64,000 nt of DNA. It comes from Paracyclopina nana. Its lineage: Eukaryota; Arthropoda; Copepoda; Cyclopoida; Cyclopettidae. The DNA lies in the NCBI GenBank assembly GCA_019096065.1, contig JAGUCH010000006.1, forward strand, positions 1,880,001 to 1,944,000, given 5' to 3'. The position numbers were made by a program, and so were the translations under genes. The notes beneath the pieces are model-generated. The model worked only from the letters and a program-made list of their open reading frames with translations. It was not told the DNA's origin and searched no databases. Shown one piece after another: positions 38,035-50,800 of this stretch (position 1 is its first letter; each line of letters begins with the position of its first letter).

Positions 38035-41000
38035 ATGAGGCACAGCCCCGAGCGCAGACCCAGCCCGAGCCGCAGGTCCCGCAGCAGAGCCTCCCACGCC
38101 AGCGGCCCGCCGCCCCCGTTTCAGGGCCCCCCCATGATGCACATGCACCCCATGGGCCCCTACATGATGGCCCCGCCGCACATGATGGAGGTCCCGCCCC
38201 CGCCCCCGCCCCCGAGGGACGATGACGCGCCCACGCCGATTTGCAGGTGCCGCGTGCTCTACCTGGGCTCGGCCGTGCCCCACGTGACCAAGGACGGTTT
38301 GCAGGGCATCCAAGAGCCCCTCAAGGAGTTGTACCCCGAAGACGGCGCCCTGGGGGCCAAGGGCATCGATTCGTGGCTCAGCGTGTGGAGCAACGGCTTC
38401 CTCTTGGAAAACATGGACGAGAACCGCAAAAAGGTCTCGCGCTTCTTCCCCATCGAGTCGCTGCACTACTGCGCGGCCGTCAGATACGTCCTCGTGCCCG
38501 GGGCCTCGGCCTCCAACGGAGGCTCCGTGAGCAACACCCTCAGCCGAGAGGGCAAAGTGAACGGCAGTGGCCAGGCCCACCCCCGATTTTTGCCCCTCGA
38601 TTCCCCGTTCGCGAGGAACCCCAACATCAACCATCCTCCCCTGTTCGCGGCCATTTTGAGGCGGACCACGGGAATCAAAGTGCTCGAGTGCCACGTTTTT
38701 ATCTGCAAGAGGGAGACTGCAGCCAATGCATTAGTCAGGTATGAGCTCAGTTAAATTCTTGTTTGTCTAGACATTTTTGTTGCCCGGCTATGAAAAGGAA
38801 TGTGGGAATTACTCTAGTATTAATTAATTCGGACTGTCGCGCATTTGGATATGAACTGACCATCTTGCTTTTCTGGCCCAATTTCTCCAATGTGATCGTT
38901 TTCTCGCAGACAGCCAAAGTAGAAATTTTTAGCTTGCAGACGGCTGCTCCTGGTTCAAATGAAATTTCTAATTTGTAGTAATGATTATGAGACTTTTTCC
39001 CACTCTGCAGCAGCAATAATAGCAGCAGCAGCTCTCGCGCAACCAGCCTCCATTAAACCTTCAATTAGCAGATATGATGCGTTTGCCAAGGATCAAGATT
39101 GGTGCAGCATTTCAATTGAAAACAATTCGCAATAATTGGACAGCAGCATTGTTCAGCCTTCTATGGCCATGTCACTTGCATCCCACACACATTTTTGCTA
39201 TTTCCGCTACATGTTGCTCCTCTAAAAGCGCGACAAATGTAAACAATCACTTGGGCGGACTGGCTGCAGCGCAGTTGCGTTTTTCGAGATGCATCCTGTA
39301 TTAGCAGCCAAGGCACAATTATAAGGCAATTATTTTGCTTTGCAGATGCTCTTTCCACTCGTATGCGGACTCCACGTATGCCAAACACCTCGAATCAGGT
39401 GGTCAATCTATTTATGGGACTCTGGGAGGTCCCACCCCCATTCCCAGTGTGACCCCCACCCCGGGGGGAATGGAGGCCTCAGTGACAATGAGGGCCGAAA
39501 CGCCCAGCAGGGACTACCAGCAATCCGTGATTGAAGTGTCTGAAGACTCCATCAACTCCATTGACCGAGTGGAGGAATGGAAGTCCACCTTGACCAACGG
39601 CAACGTGAACAATAACATGAGCAACGGCAATGGCAGAATGCCTAATGGAGCTAGTCCGAGAGAAAATGGTAAATAGCTGTTTATTTTCAATTCGAACGGA
39701 GCAAACGCCCACTTTAATGAAGATGAAAGGCACTACTTAGGTGTGCTGCAGCTATCAAGCAAAAAATGCATATAACCTTGACTGTTGCAGGGTTACGCTA
39801 ACAATTTTGGCATGGCGGGAAATGAATACATTTTTTGCAGGAAAAAAAACCTTTATTCGGCTCCCAATAGCAAATGTCTTAATTTTTTTAATGGTGCGCT
39901 TGCATGCGCGCCCAATGTACTATGTACTATAAGAGGATAAACCACGCCCTTGAGATCACATGTCCTTGATCCCTTTTTTTTGGTCGTCGCATATTGCACT
40001 TTAGATGCATTTTCGAGCAAACAAAAGGCTCATAAAATGAAATGTCATTGCAGGAACGGGTTCAGAGGATGTCTCAGTGTTCAACGGCGACGAAAATCAC
40101 AAAGTGTGGGCTGGCAAGACCCCGGAACCCCCCGAGGCTATCTACGACTACGGCTCAACCCTGAGGTCGTTCCGAAGCACTGTGTCTGGAACGTCGCACC
40201 GAAACCGGCCTCGACAAATGCTCATGCCTTCCTCGCCCCCGCCTCCTCCCATTCCGGAGGAGAAGGAGGACCATAACGGCCACGCCCACAAGAAAGACAA
40301 GAAGAAGAAGAAACGCTCAAAAAGCCGCGACGCCCTCGACTCCAGTGCCCCGCCCGGCCTCATCTACATGGCCAACAACGGCTCAATCCTCAACGGAGGC
40401 CCTCCTAGAAAACACTCGTCCTCGGGCAGCCTCATGGGCCTGCCCCGCTCCATGCTCAACGGCCACGGGCCCCCGAGGGGCAACAATGGCGTGGCTGGAA
40501 AGTCAGGCACTTTCACAGGCCGCGGCAAGAACAAGAACAGGGATCAAGTGATGCAGCCCCCGCCTCCCTACCCTTTTATGATGTACCCAGGCATGCCCCC
40601 GCCCCCGCACCTTATGCCTCCCCCGGGCCATCCCCTCTACGGGATGCCCCCCCATGCTCAGCCCATGTTTGCCGGCCCTCCCCCGCCCCAATTTCTGGCC
40701 GGGGGCCGACCCGGCAGCCGGGCCATGGAGGAGCCCATCTACATGCCCCATAATGCACGCCCTCTGTCCCCTGTGGCCTCGTACCAGCCTGGTCATTTCC
40801 CCTACGAGGCCTATTACAACCAGCAGCAATACGCCACCATTGACAAGGCCAATAAGCACACGCGGGCCAAAACCAAAGGCAGCAAGAAGAATGGGAGCAA
40901 GTCGGCCACGCCCCTCATGATGTCCTCGGACTCGAACGCAGAAGACTCCGAATTCGGGGCGGGCATGTACAAAAAGGGCCACATGAACGAGAGGGCCTTT

Positions 41001-41336
41001 TCGTACTCGATCCGAAACGAGCATCGGTCCAGGTCTTATGGCAGCCTGTCCAACATGCAATTCGGGCCGAACGGTGAGCCCCTGATGCCCTCGGAGGCAA
41101 ACGGGAGTGGCCCTGATGAGATGGACGAAGGCGGCGGGGCTCCTCCCCACAAAAAGGAATTCATTCACATGCTGTCAGAGCTCGAGTTGGGGGACGATAC
41201 CATCGAGAGAAGGGAAGTCCCGCCTGGCTTCTATCCCCCAGCCTCCTCAGCTTCCAATGGGCCACGCCCCCACATCGTCATGCCCCCGCCCGCGCAGGGA
41301 GTGCCCGCAGACGGCAGCAACCGTAAAAAACGATGA
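38035..41336 (+). CDS. PTB/PID-domain protein with long proline-rich tail
   Basis: Three exons (38035-38738, 39346-39668, 40054-41336) give 769 residues with frame kept. Residues 1-70 are Arg/Ser- then Met/Pro-rich. A PTB/PID domain begins at RVLYLGSAVP (about 73) and runs through GIDSWLSVWSNGFLLEN, FFPIESLHYCAAVRYV and GIKVLECHVFICK into exon 2 (ANALVRCSFHSYAD). A loop of about 50 residues interrupts the domain after RYVLV. The rest is low complexity: a lysine cluster (KKDKKKKKRSKSRD), a long Pro/Met/His stretch, a tyrosine-bearing EEPIYMP segment, and a conserved-looking end KEFIHMLSELELGDDTIE. PTB domains bind NPxY-type peptides or lipids, so a signalling scaffold is likely. I recognise the domain, not the gene name. 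Codons are strongly GC-biased compared with the surrounding DNA. Confidence 0.85.
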
Positions 41337-41481
41337 TTCAGATTAATTCCCTGTTACTGTAACTATAAAACAAACTGCTGATGATGAATGCTTTTTTCCT
41401 ATCATGATATGATGTAGAAAATAGATATTTTAATATATATAAAATAGACCACCAACTGCAACAACAATTTCTTCTTGATGC

Positions 41482-41487
41482 AATAAA
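41482..41487 (+). terminator. Polyadenylation signal of the PTB-domain gene
   Basis: AATAAA about 145 bases after the stop codon, the first canonical signal downstream. Confidence 0.6.
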
Positions 41488-43360
41488 AATTGCCGATTTC
41501 TCACTGCTATTGCTTTTACTTGCTTGGTGACCCATAAATTCGGTTTTCTGAGCTATTTGCGGTTTCCTGGAAAATTCCTTTGCCAACCGCACTCACTTCT
41601 TTCTGATCCTCTTTATCGAGAAACAATTTTTGCATATGCTAGTCTATTTATGGTGCAGGATTATTTTCAGTTTCTCTTTCTATTGGAAGCAGCAGTAATT
41701 AAGCAGGATTTTTTCCACACAAATCTTCATTTTCGTCAAGTCACATTTGGAAGTGTGATTACTTTTTAAATTGCTCGTTGCTAAGGCTAAAAATTATTTG
41801 CAGCCATCAAATATTCATTCTTACTGACAAGTCAGTATGAGTAGCAATTGTGCAAAGACAATGGCCATATAATGAACTTCCATTCTCCTTTGCCCATCAG
41901 TATTTTTTCAAAGGTGCTTTTCTCTCCGCCAAAAGTGAGCTCTGAGCTGAGAAAAAGATTAATTATCACTTTTTTAAGCAGAATCCCAAAATTGGTTTTC
42001 CAAAGCCCATTTTGTGCCCATTTGGGGCACACTCCAATGGCTTGTAAATCATTGTTTGACTTTTTCAATGCTCTAGAGAATTGAGAGAAACTTACTATAG
42101 GAGAACAGATCGGTAATTCTTCACAGGAGGAGGAAAGTTGGTTTTAGGAGAGGAAATTCGAGTAGAAGAAATTGAAGTCGAGCCACTGCCATTGTTATCA
42201 TGATCGTGAAAAATCAGTTCAACGAGAGGTTAAAATAATGCCGTGCAGCTTACATAGGCGGCATTTTTGAACATGTTTCTGCTTGAACAATCTTGATCGA
42301 TCACCCACTAACATTTGTGGCTTTGAGCTTCACATTCCTTTGTCTTTGAATCGTGATCTCCCTGGTCATTTCAATTACTTTGTACCAGTCACTTTCTATT
42401 ATTCGCTTGCAAAAAGCCTTTCATTCAGTGATTATTCATCTGAACGTCTCAATTCGTTTTGCTGGCTGCAGCCGAAAAATTCCAAAAGAGAGCAGTGCAA
42501 TGGCAGCATGTGATGAGAGGAATTTGTCCATCAATTTAAATGTAGTACTATATGATATTTCTTGGCATGGCGAATCGTATTTGAAAAGAAGCAGAAGTAA
42601 TAATAAATAGGATTCTCTTTGTGGATGATCCCAAAATGGACCAAAGATAATTCTTATGTTAGAAAATACCTTCTAACTGCCTTTATATCCAATGGCTGAG
42701 GAACATGAAAGTTATAATTATTGTGTCGTGCTACACAATTGGATTGCTCTTCTACTAAATAGCGGTTGGAAAAAAATGGCTTTTCCCCTTCAGATTTTAT
42801 AGCTAGATAATATAGTAAAAAGATACAGTAATCGTTCAATAACAGCATTTTTTCCTATCTGATTAGCGTAAGCATCTATTTTTTTCAGCAAGGTGGTCCA
42901 CAGAAAAACGTGACTGCTCAGTACACGCTGATGAAACTAAACCAAAAAAAAAAATTTTTTGTCTTGATTATAAATGTGTTCATAAGAAGTCCTCCATTGT
43001 CAATCTTCCCACAAGCCAAGCAAGAATTGATAGCAATCAAATCCATATAGCAATTTCTGATTGAATCATGAACCGCAAAATCATTTCATTTTAGGCTTTA
43101 ATTCATGCATGTCATTTAGATTGATATCTTAATATGAAAAAAAAAATGAATGATGGATCCCAAAGCGGATGTCGAAATTGGAAAAACACATAAAGTAAGA
43201 AATAAACGCATTTAAATCAACAGGAGAAAAATAAGTAATGGTATGTATTTTATATACTGTAATACGATTTCCTCGTGTTATTATTCAGTTTACCGATCCG
43301 ACTCAGCTCTTTTATATCACAGTTCTTTCTAAGCAATTTGGGGGATATTATATCTATTTA
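41488..43360. other. No gene recognised
   Basis: AT-rich spacer after the PTB-domain gene. Short open frames only; no repeat or RNA gene seen. Confidence 0.55.
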
Positions 43361-43540
43361 TATATGTAAACAATTTATAAAACAAGCTAATAAAATAGCT
43401 GAGCAAATTTTGTAAAGTAGAAATCGAGTGGCATTTTTGCGGGCTCGAGCTTGCGAGAGCCAAGTAATGCCACGAGATTTTTACTTTGCAAAATGAGCTC
43501 AGATGTTTTGTAAGCCTGTTTTATAATTTGTTTACATATA
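43361..43540. mobile_element. Hairpin MITE, copy A
   Basis: An inverted repeat of about 75 bp per arm (43361-43435 and 43466-43540) with a GC-rich loop around GGGCTCGAGC. The outer ten bases TATATGTAAA are perfectly inverted and the arms are about 80% similar by eye. No coding sequence. The arm motif TAGCTGAGC and the central CTCGAG/CTCGC words are shared with the element at 44634-44822, so the two appear to be one family. Confidence 0.75.
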
Positions 43541-43850
43541 TATACACTTTAAGATAATCGAAAGTAATTTTCAAATTTTAATGAAGTTACCAAACCAGGC
43601 GATCATTCCGTAGCACCAGATCCAAGACTTGAAGGCTCAGGTTGAGAGGCCCACAGTAGTGTCAAAGTAACAGAAAGTGTTAATCAATCAATTAAAAAAT
43701 TGTGCATTTAGAATTTGGCATTTTTTGGGGCTAAAAGATGTGTTAGATTAAGTTTTGTCTGGTACCTCTGAAAAGGCTCTACTGTTCTACTAAGCTTAGC
43801 TCAGCTGAGAAGAAGAATAAGAAGGAATTCTGACAATGATTATTCTGTCT

Positions 43851-43923
43851 GTATTGGTAGCTCAGTCAATAGAGCGTTGGACTCCTAATCTAGATGATCA
43901 GGGTTCGATCCCCATACTCGGCA
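43851..43923 (+). tRNA. tRNA-like gene, anticodon CCT (Arg-like), probably degenerate
   Basis: It has the canonical 73-base layout: TA at 8-9, D stem GCTC/GAGC, anticodon stem TTGGA/TCTAG with loop CTCCTAA (anticodon CCT), and T loop TTCGATC. The A box (TAGCTCAGTCAATAG) and B box (GGTTCGATCCC) are intact and a T6 terminator follows at 43924. The T stem keeps only three pairs. The acceptor strands GTATTGG and ACTCGGC hardly pair, although GTAT can pair with the internal ATAC. It can probably be transcribed by Pol III but may not give a working tRNA. Confidence 0.5.
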
Positions 43924-44239
43924 TTTTTTCTCCTTTTTTCTAACATGGGATTTCCTTCTTGGACAATATCATGGTCTCTGGTCAAACAGAGGAGCAACAC
44001 ACCTTATAAAATACTTTATAATGCGTGTCACTTGATAAAGTTAAACGTCAGAGCTTTTATATATGTATAGTAATATGAACTGAGACGAATTGGTAAACTG
44101 AATTATACATGCGAAAATTGCTTTCCATCATATAAAATACTTAACGGCCCTGGAATCAAATTTGAGGGATTTTAAGTAGTTTAATGCCCCTCATATTCCA
44201 TGAAACTAATCAACATTCCAAAGAAGTTAGAAAAAAGAG

Positions 44240-44312
44240 AGAATCATCCAAGATTTGAACCACAGCCAGTTGGATCAGCATTCCAATACTCTTGCCACTG
44301 AGCTATGGTGAC
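44240..44312 (-). tRNA. tRNA-like gene, anticodon GCT (Ser-like), probably degenerate
   Basis: The minus strand again has the 73-base layout: D stem GCTC/GAGT, a perfect anticodon stem TTGGA/TCCAA with loop ATGCTGA (anticodon GCT), and B box GGTTCAAATC. T6 follows at 44236-44231. Acceptor and T stems are poorly paired. A serine tRNA should have a long variable arm, which is absent, so the identity is doubtful. Confidence 0.45.
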
Positions 44313-44384
44313 ACCATGAAAAATGCATGCTATGTATAGGACTTAAACATAATTTAAGTTAGATAAAGAAACCAAAAAAAATTG

Positions 44385-44457
44385 AGGAATGACTGGGGTT
44401 TGAACCCTAGACTGCGGAATCAAGAGCCAAGCCCTCTAACCACTATGCCATAGGTGC
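44385..44457 (-). tRNA. tRNA-like gene, anticodon CTT by position, probably degenerate
   Basis: Minus strand. A-box-like TGGCATAGTGGTTAGAGG and B box GGTTCAAACCCC are clear, and the T arm can form CTAGGG/CCCCAG. A run of eight T follows (44381-44374). The loop at the anticodon position is CTCTTGA, but the stem around it is weak, as is the acceptor stem. It is best read as a tRNA-derived sequence. Confidence 0.4.
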
Positions 44458-44633
44458 AATTCACATGAAATGCAATTTAAAAGTCTATTTTATTGCTCTC
44501 AAACCACTGGATGCTAGCTGATGAGAGCCAGTGATACATAGCATAAAAACCGAGCAGCATTTTCTAGGGCACGGGGCAGCCCGGTAACTTCATTAAAACA
44601 CTCGAAAATCGTATTACAGTATATAAAATTGTA

Positions 44634-44822
44634 TATTTTGAGCTGGGGCACGTAAAATTGGGTCATTAAATAGCTGACCTCGGATTTTAAAATGGAAAAA
44701 CACTCGTACAATTACAGCCCTCGCAGGCTCGGGCTAGTAAAGCTGTACTCGAGTTTTCCCATTTTAAAATCCTCGCTCAGCTATTTAATGACCCTACTTT
44801 ACGTGCCCCAGCTCGAAATAAA
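44634..44822. mobile_element. Hairpin MITE, copy B
   Basis: Long inverted arms, left 44634-44709 and right 44742-44822. GAGCTGGGGCACGTAAA on the left meets its reverse complement TTTACGTGCCCCAGCTC on the right exactly. TTAAATAGCTGA and GATTTTAAAATGG are also inverted. The loop contains CCTCGCAGGCTCGGGCT. No coding sequence. It is related to the element at 43361-43540. Confidence 0.85.
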
Positions 44823-47800
44823 TAACTATATCGTTTCCGGCCTCTCATTTATTAAAAAGTAGAAGGGCTCCAACAATTGGGGGGTTGTTTATGCAATGAG
44901 TAGCATTCTTCAAATAAGTTGACTGTTGAATATTTGCTTGGCCCAGCAAAGGATGCACAATAGGTTTAATGCTCCCGTATTAACTACACAATAGCAATTT
45001 TATGTAAACCTGAGCAAAATAAAAAGTGCATTTCCGTTTTGCACTCTTCATAAAGTTGGCATTTCAATTTTTTCAGCCTTGATGCCCATTGTGCTCTTTG
45101 AAAGATCTTCAAGCAAATATCTGAAGTGTTTGCTTGTGCCGATGATGGTGGTCATGCTTGACAAAGTCCAACAATTTTATTTCTGCATTTGACCATCTTG
45201 ACAGCAGTGCGAGGCGTAAATTCATTCATGGTGCTAAACTAGTCCGCTTTACTGCTAGGTTCGTTTTGCAAGCCCCTGATAACCCGAGTCACGCCCTGGT
45301 TAATTAGTCGAACTTTGGCACATATTTTTCATGCGAAACAAAAGGGGAGATAAAGATTTCTTAGAGCAGGCGGCTCAATGAAAATAATAATGAGGCAAGT
45401 TAGCCAAACTTGGAATAGGCCATGGCTACTTATGCTACATGGCAAAGGCGAATGTAGTACTGCGTGGCTTCAAGTTTCACGCTGGCTTCAATTCTCTCAC
45501 CTTGAGCTGTTTACACCTTGCATTTTTAAAGGTGATTTGTTGTTTTTATCTCATCAGTAGAGCATTCGCAGCTGAGTCGGTTGCACTCCCAGCCAAATCT
45601 CCCAAAGCTCCATTTGAATATTCATACCTCACTAGTGCAAATCAGCAAGCATAATTATAGCCATGATTTGGATTCACAAGGTTTTCTTCAAGAAAGGGCA
45701 AATACCCAAGAAGCATATCAGCAACAGATAGTAGCTCAATAAAATGGAAGTTGCTGGCAGCAAAAGATATGCGTTGACCGAAACCAGTTTCGGCATTTAA
45801 TTTTGCAGCTTAGCTTGGTTTTTGGCACTGCTCAATAATATCTGGGCAGCAGCAGGAGCAGTGGTGGACTTGATGCACCTGTTGATTCATCCATCCTAGC
45901 TGGGGCTTTAGAGCCCTTGAGCATTTTCTCTGAAGCCAACAAGCAACATATTTTCAATACAGGGTGACCATCACAAATGTTGCGCCAGGTAAATTGGCGA
46001 ACGCCCTGTACATATGTGCTGCTGCTACTACACTCAGCTGCAGCTTCTTCCACTTCTTCTTATGGACGAATCCCGTTACATTACAGATTCCTCTTAGGGT
46101 TTCTTCTCTGCAGCAGCAGCAGCAGCACCTGGTGGTTGCAGCAACCACCCAATTAATAATTTTATGCATCTCGATCATCACCACAAAGGCATTTTCCCGA
46201 TTGGCTTCCTCACTACTGGTGAGCGTGGAAATGTAAAAAGTAAGGTAATTTTCTCTCTGCAAAGTTAGTAGTGTGGAAGAAGCCCTAGGGCTGGCCAACA
46301 ATCATCATTTCTCCATGGAGATGACTGCATGTGGCAGAGCATTTTTGCCGGACCATTGCTGACCAAAAATTCCTTGATGCGGCCTAATTAGCCTTAAAAG
46401 CATTTATCATTTCTGGCGATTAGGCGTGATTAGATTTTCATTATGAGGCCGAATCAAGGGCCAAGGAAATGTTTACCACTATATATTGAGGGAAAAGTTC
46501 AAAAAAGGAGGGCAAAGTCATAAATTATTTGAAATGGAAATATCATGGAGAACCTTAAAAGGCCATTAATGAAGCTGGCAGGCAATTGCAAAAACTGGTG
46601 TTTAAAAACACATGAATCTGCCAATAGCGGCTGCATATGCTTTTGGCATAATGGCAACTTTTGCGAATCTTGGCATAAAGAATGGCTAAGTGCTTGCAAG
46701 CATGAATTTTCAAGCTTTTCTTGAGCTCCTCGTGAAAAGAAAGAATCTTTTTGGCCCGAGGCTTTCAAAGTTGGGGCCATCATTAGGTTGACGATGATCC
46801 AGCCAAAACTTCCTTCACTTAGCTCAGAGAAGGAGAGGTACGATGTACAATTACTCGGAAACGCCAAGAATCATTTCACTGTGGGAGCATTTAGCTTAAA
46901 ACGTTGCTCAGGACACTGATTCTGTCAAATGAGACTAGGTATGCAATTACCAGCTTGCTCTCCTTTATGGGTGCTTGAAAATAAAGGAAAAACCATTTTC
47001 AAACTTTGTCTCCCGAGTGAAAAAGTACTACTACTGTACATAGTGCCCTTTTTACGTTGAAAGCGGTCATTAAGTCATGAAATGCGACCATTAATCAGCA
47101 ACAACCACACGTTTTCGAGAAGTCTTGGGGGTCCTCGATTAGGTTAAATGGAATTTACTTTTTTCTGATGTCAATGCCCAATATACCCACAATGCACTGG
47201 GAAGTTGGACACAAAACGTGATCTATCATTGGGGTCTTGTCCATTTAACAAGCGTTTAACTGGATATTTCCCCCCCCCCAATATTGTTTTCAGTCATTTG
47301 TCACCTTCAAAACGTTCCATTGTTAAAGCTGTTCAAAGTGGGAAATGAATTTTCGATTTGGAATGTTTCAAGATGACATTTTTATGGTTTTTCCACAAAA
47401 GCACCCATCTATAGCTGATAATTATTCTCCCTCTAGGTCCCAGAAAGCTCAAGAAATGAATTTTAAACGTAAAAATTCTTACTTCATTTGAGGATTCAAT
47501 TTTTGCTAATTTTGAATCCAAGCGTAGATCCTAGTCAATCTCCTTTTTGCATTTGTTTATGTTTTTATTGTTTTAATGACGGCTTCTTTTCCAGAGACTT
47601 AGATTACTAGAGAAGCGAAATTATGTGACGTCATAGGGGGTGCGTGCCTCTTTTTTGGGACGCTCCAAAAGAGAATACAATGGCTTTTTGGCGCTGGCTG
47701 CCTGAGTTTGGGCTGGGGCTGACTTTTCATTCCAAATATTTCAGAAATGATCCATTTTTTATCAATGTCAAGTATAGTTTGAATGTAAGTTGACCAAGTG

Positions 47801-50800
47801 CCTCTAACTTTTATTTTCAACAGTTTTAAGGTTCTTATTGAAAGTTTCAATTTATTTAAGAATCATTTTTATGGTACAGCCATTTTATCGTTCCCGGCTG
47901 AGCGTTCCTGGAAATGGCCAAACACTTTCAGAAAAAGTCGATTTTTTAACATATATGATCAAACTTGCGAATCTGGTTACTCTGATATCATTTGATGGAA
48001 AATCTCGGCTCTAAGGAAACCGAGGCAGTATGTCTAATCTCTTTCTGATATAGCACTGATTTTGGCGTTACTCTAAATGGGATTTTTATTGTCAAACAAA
48101 TGCCGAGTGTGGCATTTTTTGAAAGTATACGTCTACATAAAAGTGATGAAAAAGATAACTTATTGACGCGTAGCAGAAAAGTGGAATGTTTACATTTTTA
48201 CTTCGCTTCTCTTATAATCTAAGTCTCTGTTCTTTTCTAGATAACTCTTGTCTCGTTGCGATATTTTTAAGCCTCTCGAAATTTTAGAAGGATGAAAAAT
48301 CGTACGCTACATGTTTAATTCATCTGTGAATGATTCAAAAGTATTCTTTTTGCAATCAAGGGCTTCTGTTAAAAGGCGTTCTTGTTTTGTGTCTTGTCCA
48401 CTTAATCTTAATCCTCTGGGTGGAAAAAACCGACTTAGATTTCCGATCAGTCTCCGCAAAAAGCATCAACACAAAAAACAGCATGGTGCTTAATCGAAAC
48501 TTGAAGCTAATCTCCAACCATTTAAAATGCCGGCCAAGTTTTGCAAACTCCTCGTTGAAATTGAATTTCTCGTAGCATCGTTGAAATCACTTGATGATGA
48601 TGATGATCCAACTCGGCTTGATGAAAAATGTCGGCTTAGAATCAAAAGAAAAGTATCATTAGGAGATCAAAGAATATTTTGCTCACATGAGTTGATAGAA
48701 ATACTTCAGAGAGAAGACAGAAGATGAGTGCCTTACTGCTATGACCCCTTTTTCATGGGTCAAGACCTGAAAATGTGTGGATAAGAGAGGATTGAAGGCA
48801 AGAACGGATTTAGCAAGAAGAGCGCACAATTTATTAATTGTCTACAAGAGGTATTTTTTCTAGCAACCAATCGGGATACCGGCTTAAATTAAAATCACTT
48901 ATTTTTCGTGGAAATCTTTTCCAGACATTTTTCAAGTTCACTCGCTACAGGAGTCTGAAGGTACGTCGCAGGCAAGTCAAGCTGTTTTACAACTTTAGAG
49001 CCAATAGCACAACTTTTTGAGCCAAACATTTCAATTTCATGGCATGAAGGGTGCATGAGCCATCTATTCGAATTTCTTCCTTTTTTTAAAGAAATAGAAG
49101 TGGCTTATCTAGGAAATCATAGATTGGACAGAAAAACCCTCCATTTTTTCTGGTATGTGTTTAGCATTCTCAGCTTTTTGTCATGCTTTAAATAAAACAT
49201 GTCATGCTTCATTGGATTTGAAGTAAGCATGAAGCAATCTGCTCTCCTAGCATGGCACATTATTTCATGTGGAGCCGCAGGATTTGAATAATTTCTTAAG
49301 AGGGCTTTTTACTTTTCTAACCTCCCACTTTTTTAGCTAGCACAAAAGCCAAAGCATTAGTAAAATGGATGGTCCTTTCAGAGCCTTAATTAAACTTCAA
49401 CGGGGCAATAATTTCCAGCTGAATTCTCATCCTTGAGGTGGTAAGAGAGAGGTGGGGCAGTGGGGTGAATCTTCAATAGCTGAAGAAAGTGTGACAAAGA
49501 CAAGAAGGCTTGCCTCACCTTTGGTAATGCTGTTGTAACTTTTTTCTCCCCCACCATACTTTTTTATAGCTGACAACAACCCCTAGAACAGAATTGAGCA
49601 GCCATTTTTTGCTCTGATGTCTAGCAAGCCGAGAATGAACACACCGCTTCCTCACCTAGAGCTTTGTTCAAGAAAAAGGTTCTGACTTTTATTTAAGAAA
49701 ATAATTACGCCCTTACTTTGGACTAGCAGGATAAGAACGAGATAGGTGAAAAGACTTGGGGTAAAAGGCATCTTTTAGTAAAGCAGGATTTTTTATGGCC
49801 AAATTCACCCTTTGTTCCATCAACTGTCTGGAGCAGGTCAATGTCCAAAGAAAAAAACACAAGAGGAGGAGTTGAACCCTTCTGATTTTTAAGTTGATTT
49901 TTTTCTTCTGAGCAAATAAAAGCACTTCTTGGCTTTCCTCAAGTTTAAGTAAAACCACCTTTTGGCCCAGGAAAAATTATCCTTCGTATTCCGTTACACA
50001 ACATTAATCTACTTCGAGACTTTTGTTGCCAGTTTTGCAATTCAGATTTCCCACAGTGATTGTTCTGGCGTTCTTATATGGAAATCTAATTACCCAGCTA
50101 GACGATCTCTAGGTAGTAAAATAGATAGTATGCTAATTACAAATCATGGCTGGTTTTAAGATGGTCAAATTAGACCTTTTGCTTCTTGCTCGAAGGAAGC
50201 TCTGAATGCTTTGTGATCTCCCAAAGTATTTCACTTTTCCAATCATCCAGGTTCATCTTGACTTGGTGAAAAATTGGCTGGAAAGCAGAAACTTGTTTTG
50301 GGTCTTGTAAGCAAGATACCTTGAAGAGATTGCCCACTGTGCCAATAATTGGCTGAGACACTAGCACAATGAGGGCAAGTATTTGAGAGATGTTTTCTCA
50401 GCTAACGCAAGATGAGCTAACTGGGAATTTTCTTGGGCAAGTGGATTCTAGTATACATGCAGATCTGATAGTCCATTCTGAAAGATGATTCAGCTTTGGG
50501 CATCTCTGCAAATTCAATTAACAAGTTTTGATGGTGAGCCATAAATCAGACTCGAGGCACTCTGTGGTAAGTGAAAATAGGATGTGCTAGGTGCTTGTTT
50601 GGGGTCAAAGTAGCATTTAGGTTAGTTTAGCCATGTCATAAAGTGTCTAAAGTAGTTGTGAGAAATGACCAGACTCTCCAATGACACTGCTCCGGCTCTT
50701 GTTGTTCACTTTCAAGATGGCTATCTGGAAGTTGGCTGTACGGTAGGTCTCTAAACAACTAACCTGAATGTACACCCGAAACCAGCTCTTTAGCATTCAA

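Noticed and set aside
37810-38694. 294-codon open frame on the minus strand
   Set aside because: It is antisense to the GC-rich PTB exon, where stops are rare in all frames; the plus frame encodes a recognisable domain.
40503-41168. 221-codon minus-strand frame
   Set aside because: Shadow of the proline-rich PTB-gene exon; its His/Gly/Arg composition is what antisense of Pro/Met codons gives.
49861-49960. Minus-strand GGTTCAACTCC with T run as a fourth tRNA-like unit
   Set aside because: The upstream A box is not convincing and no cloverleaf stems could be drawn.
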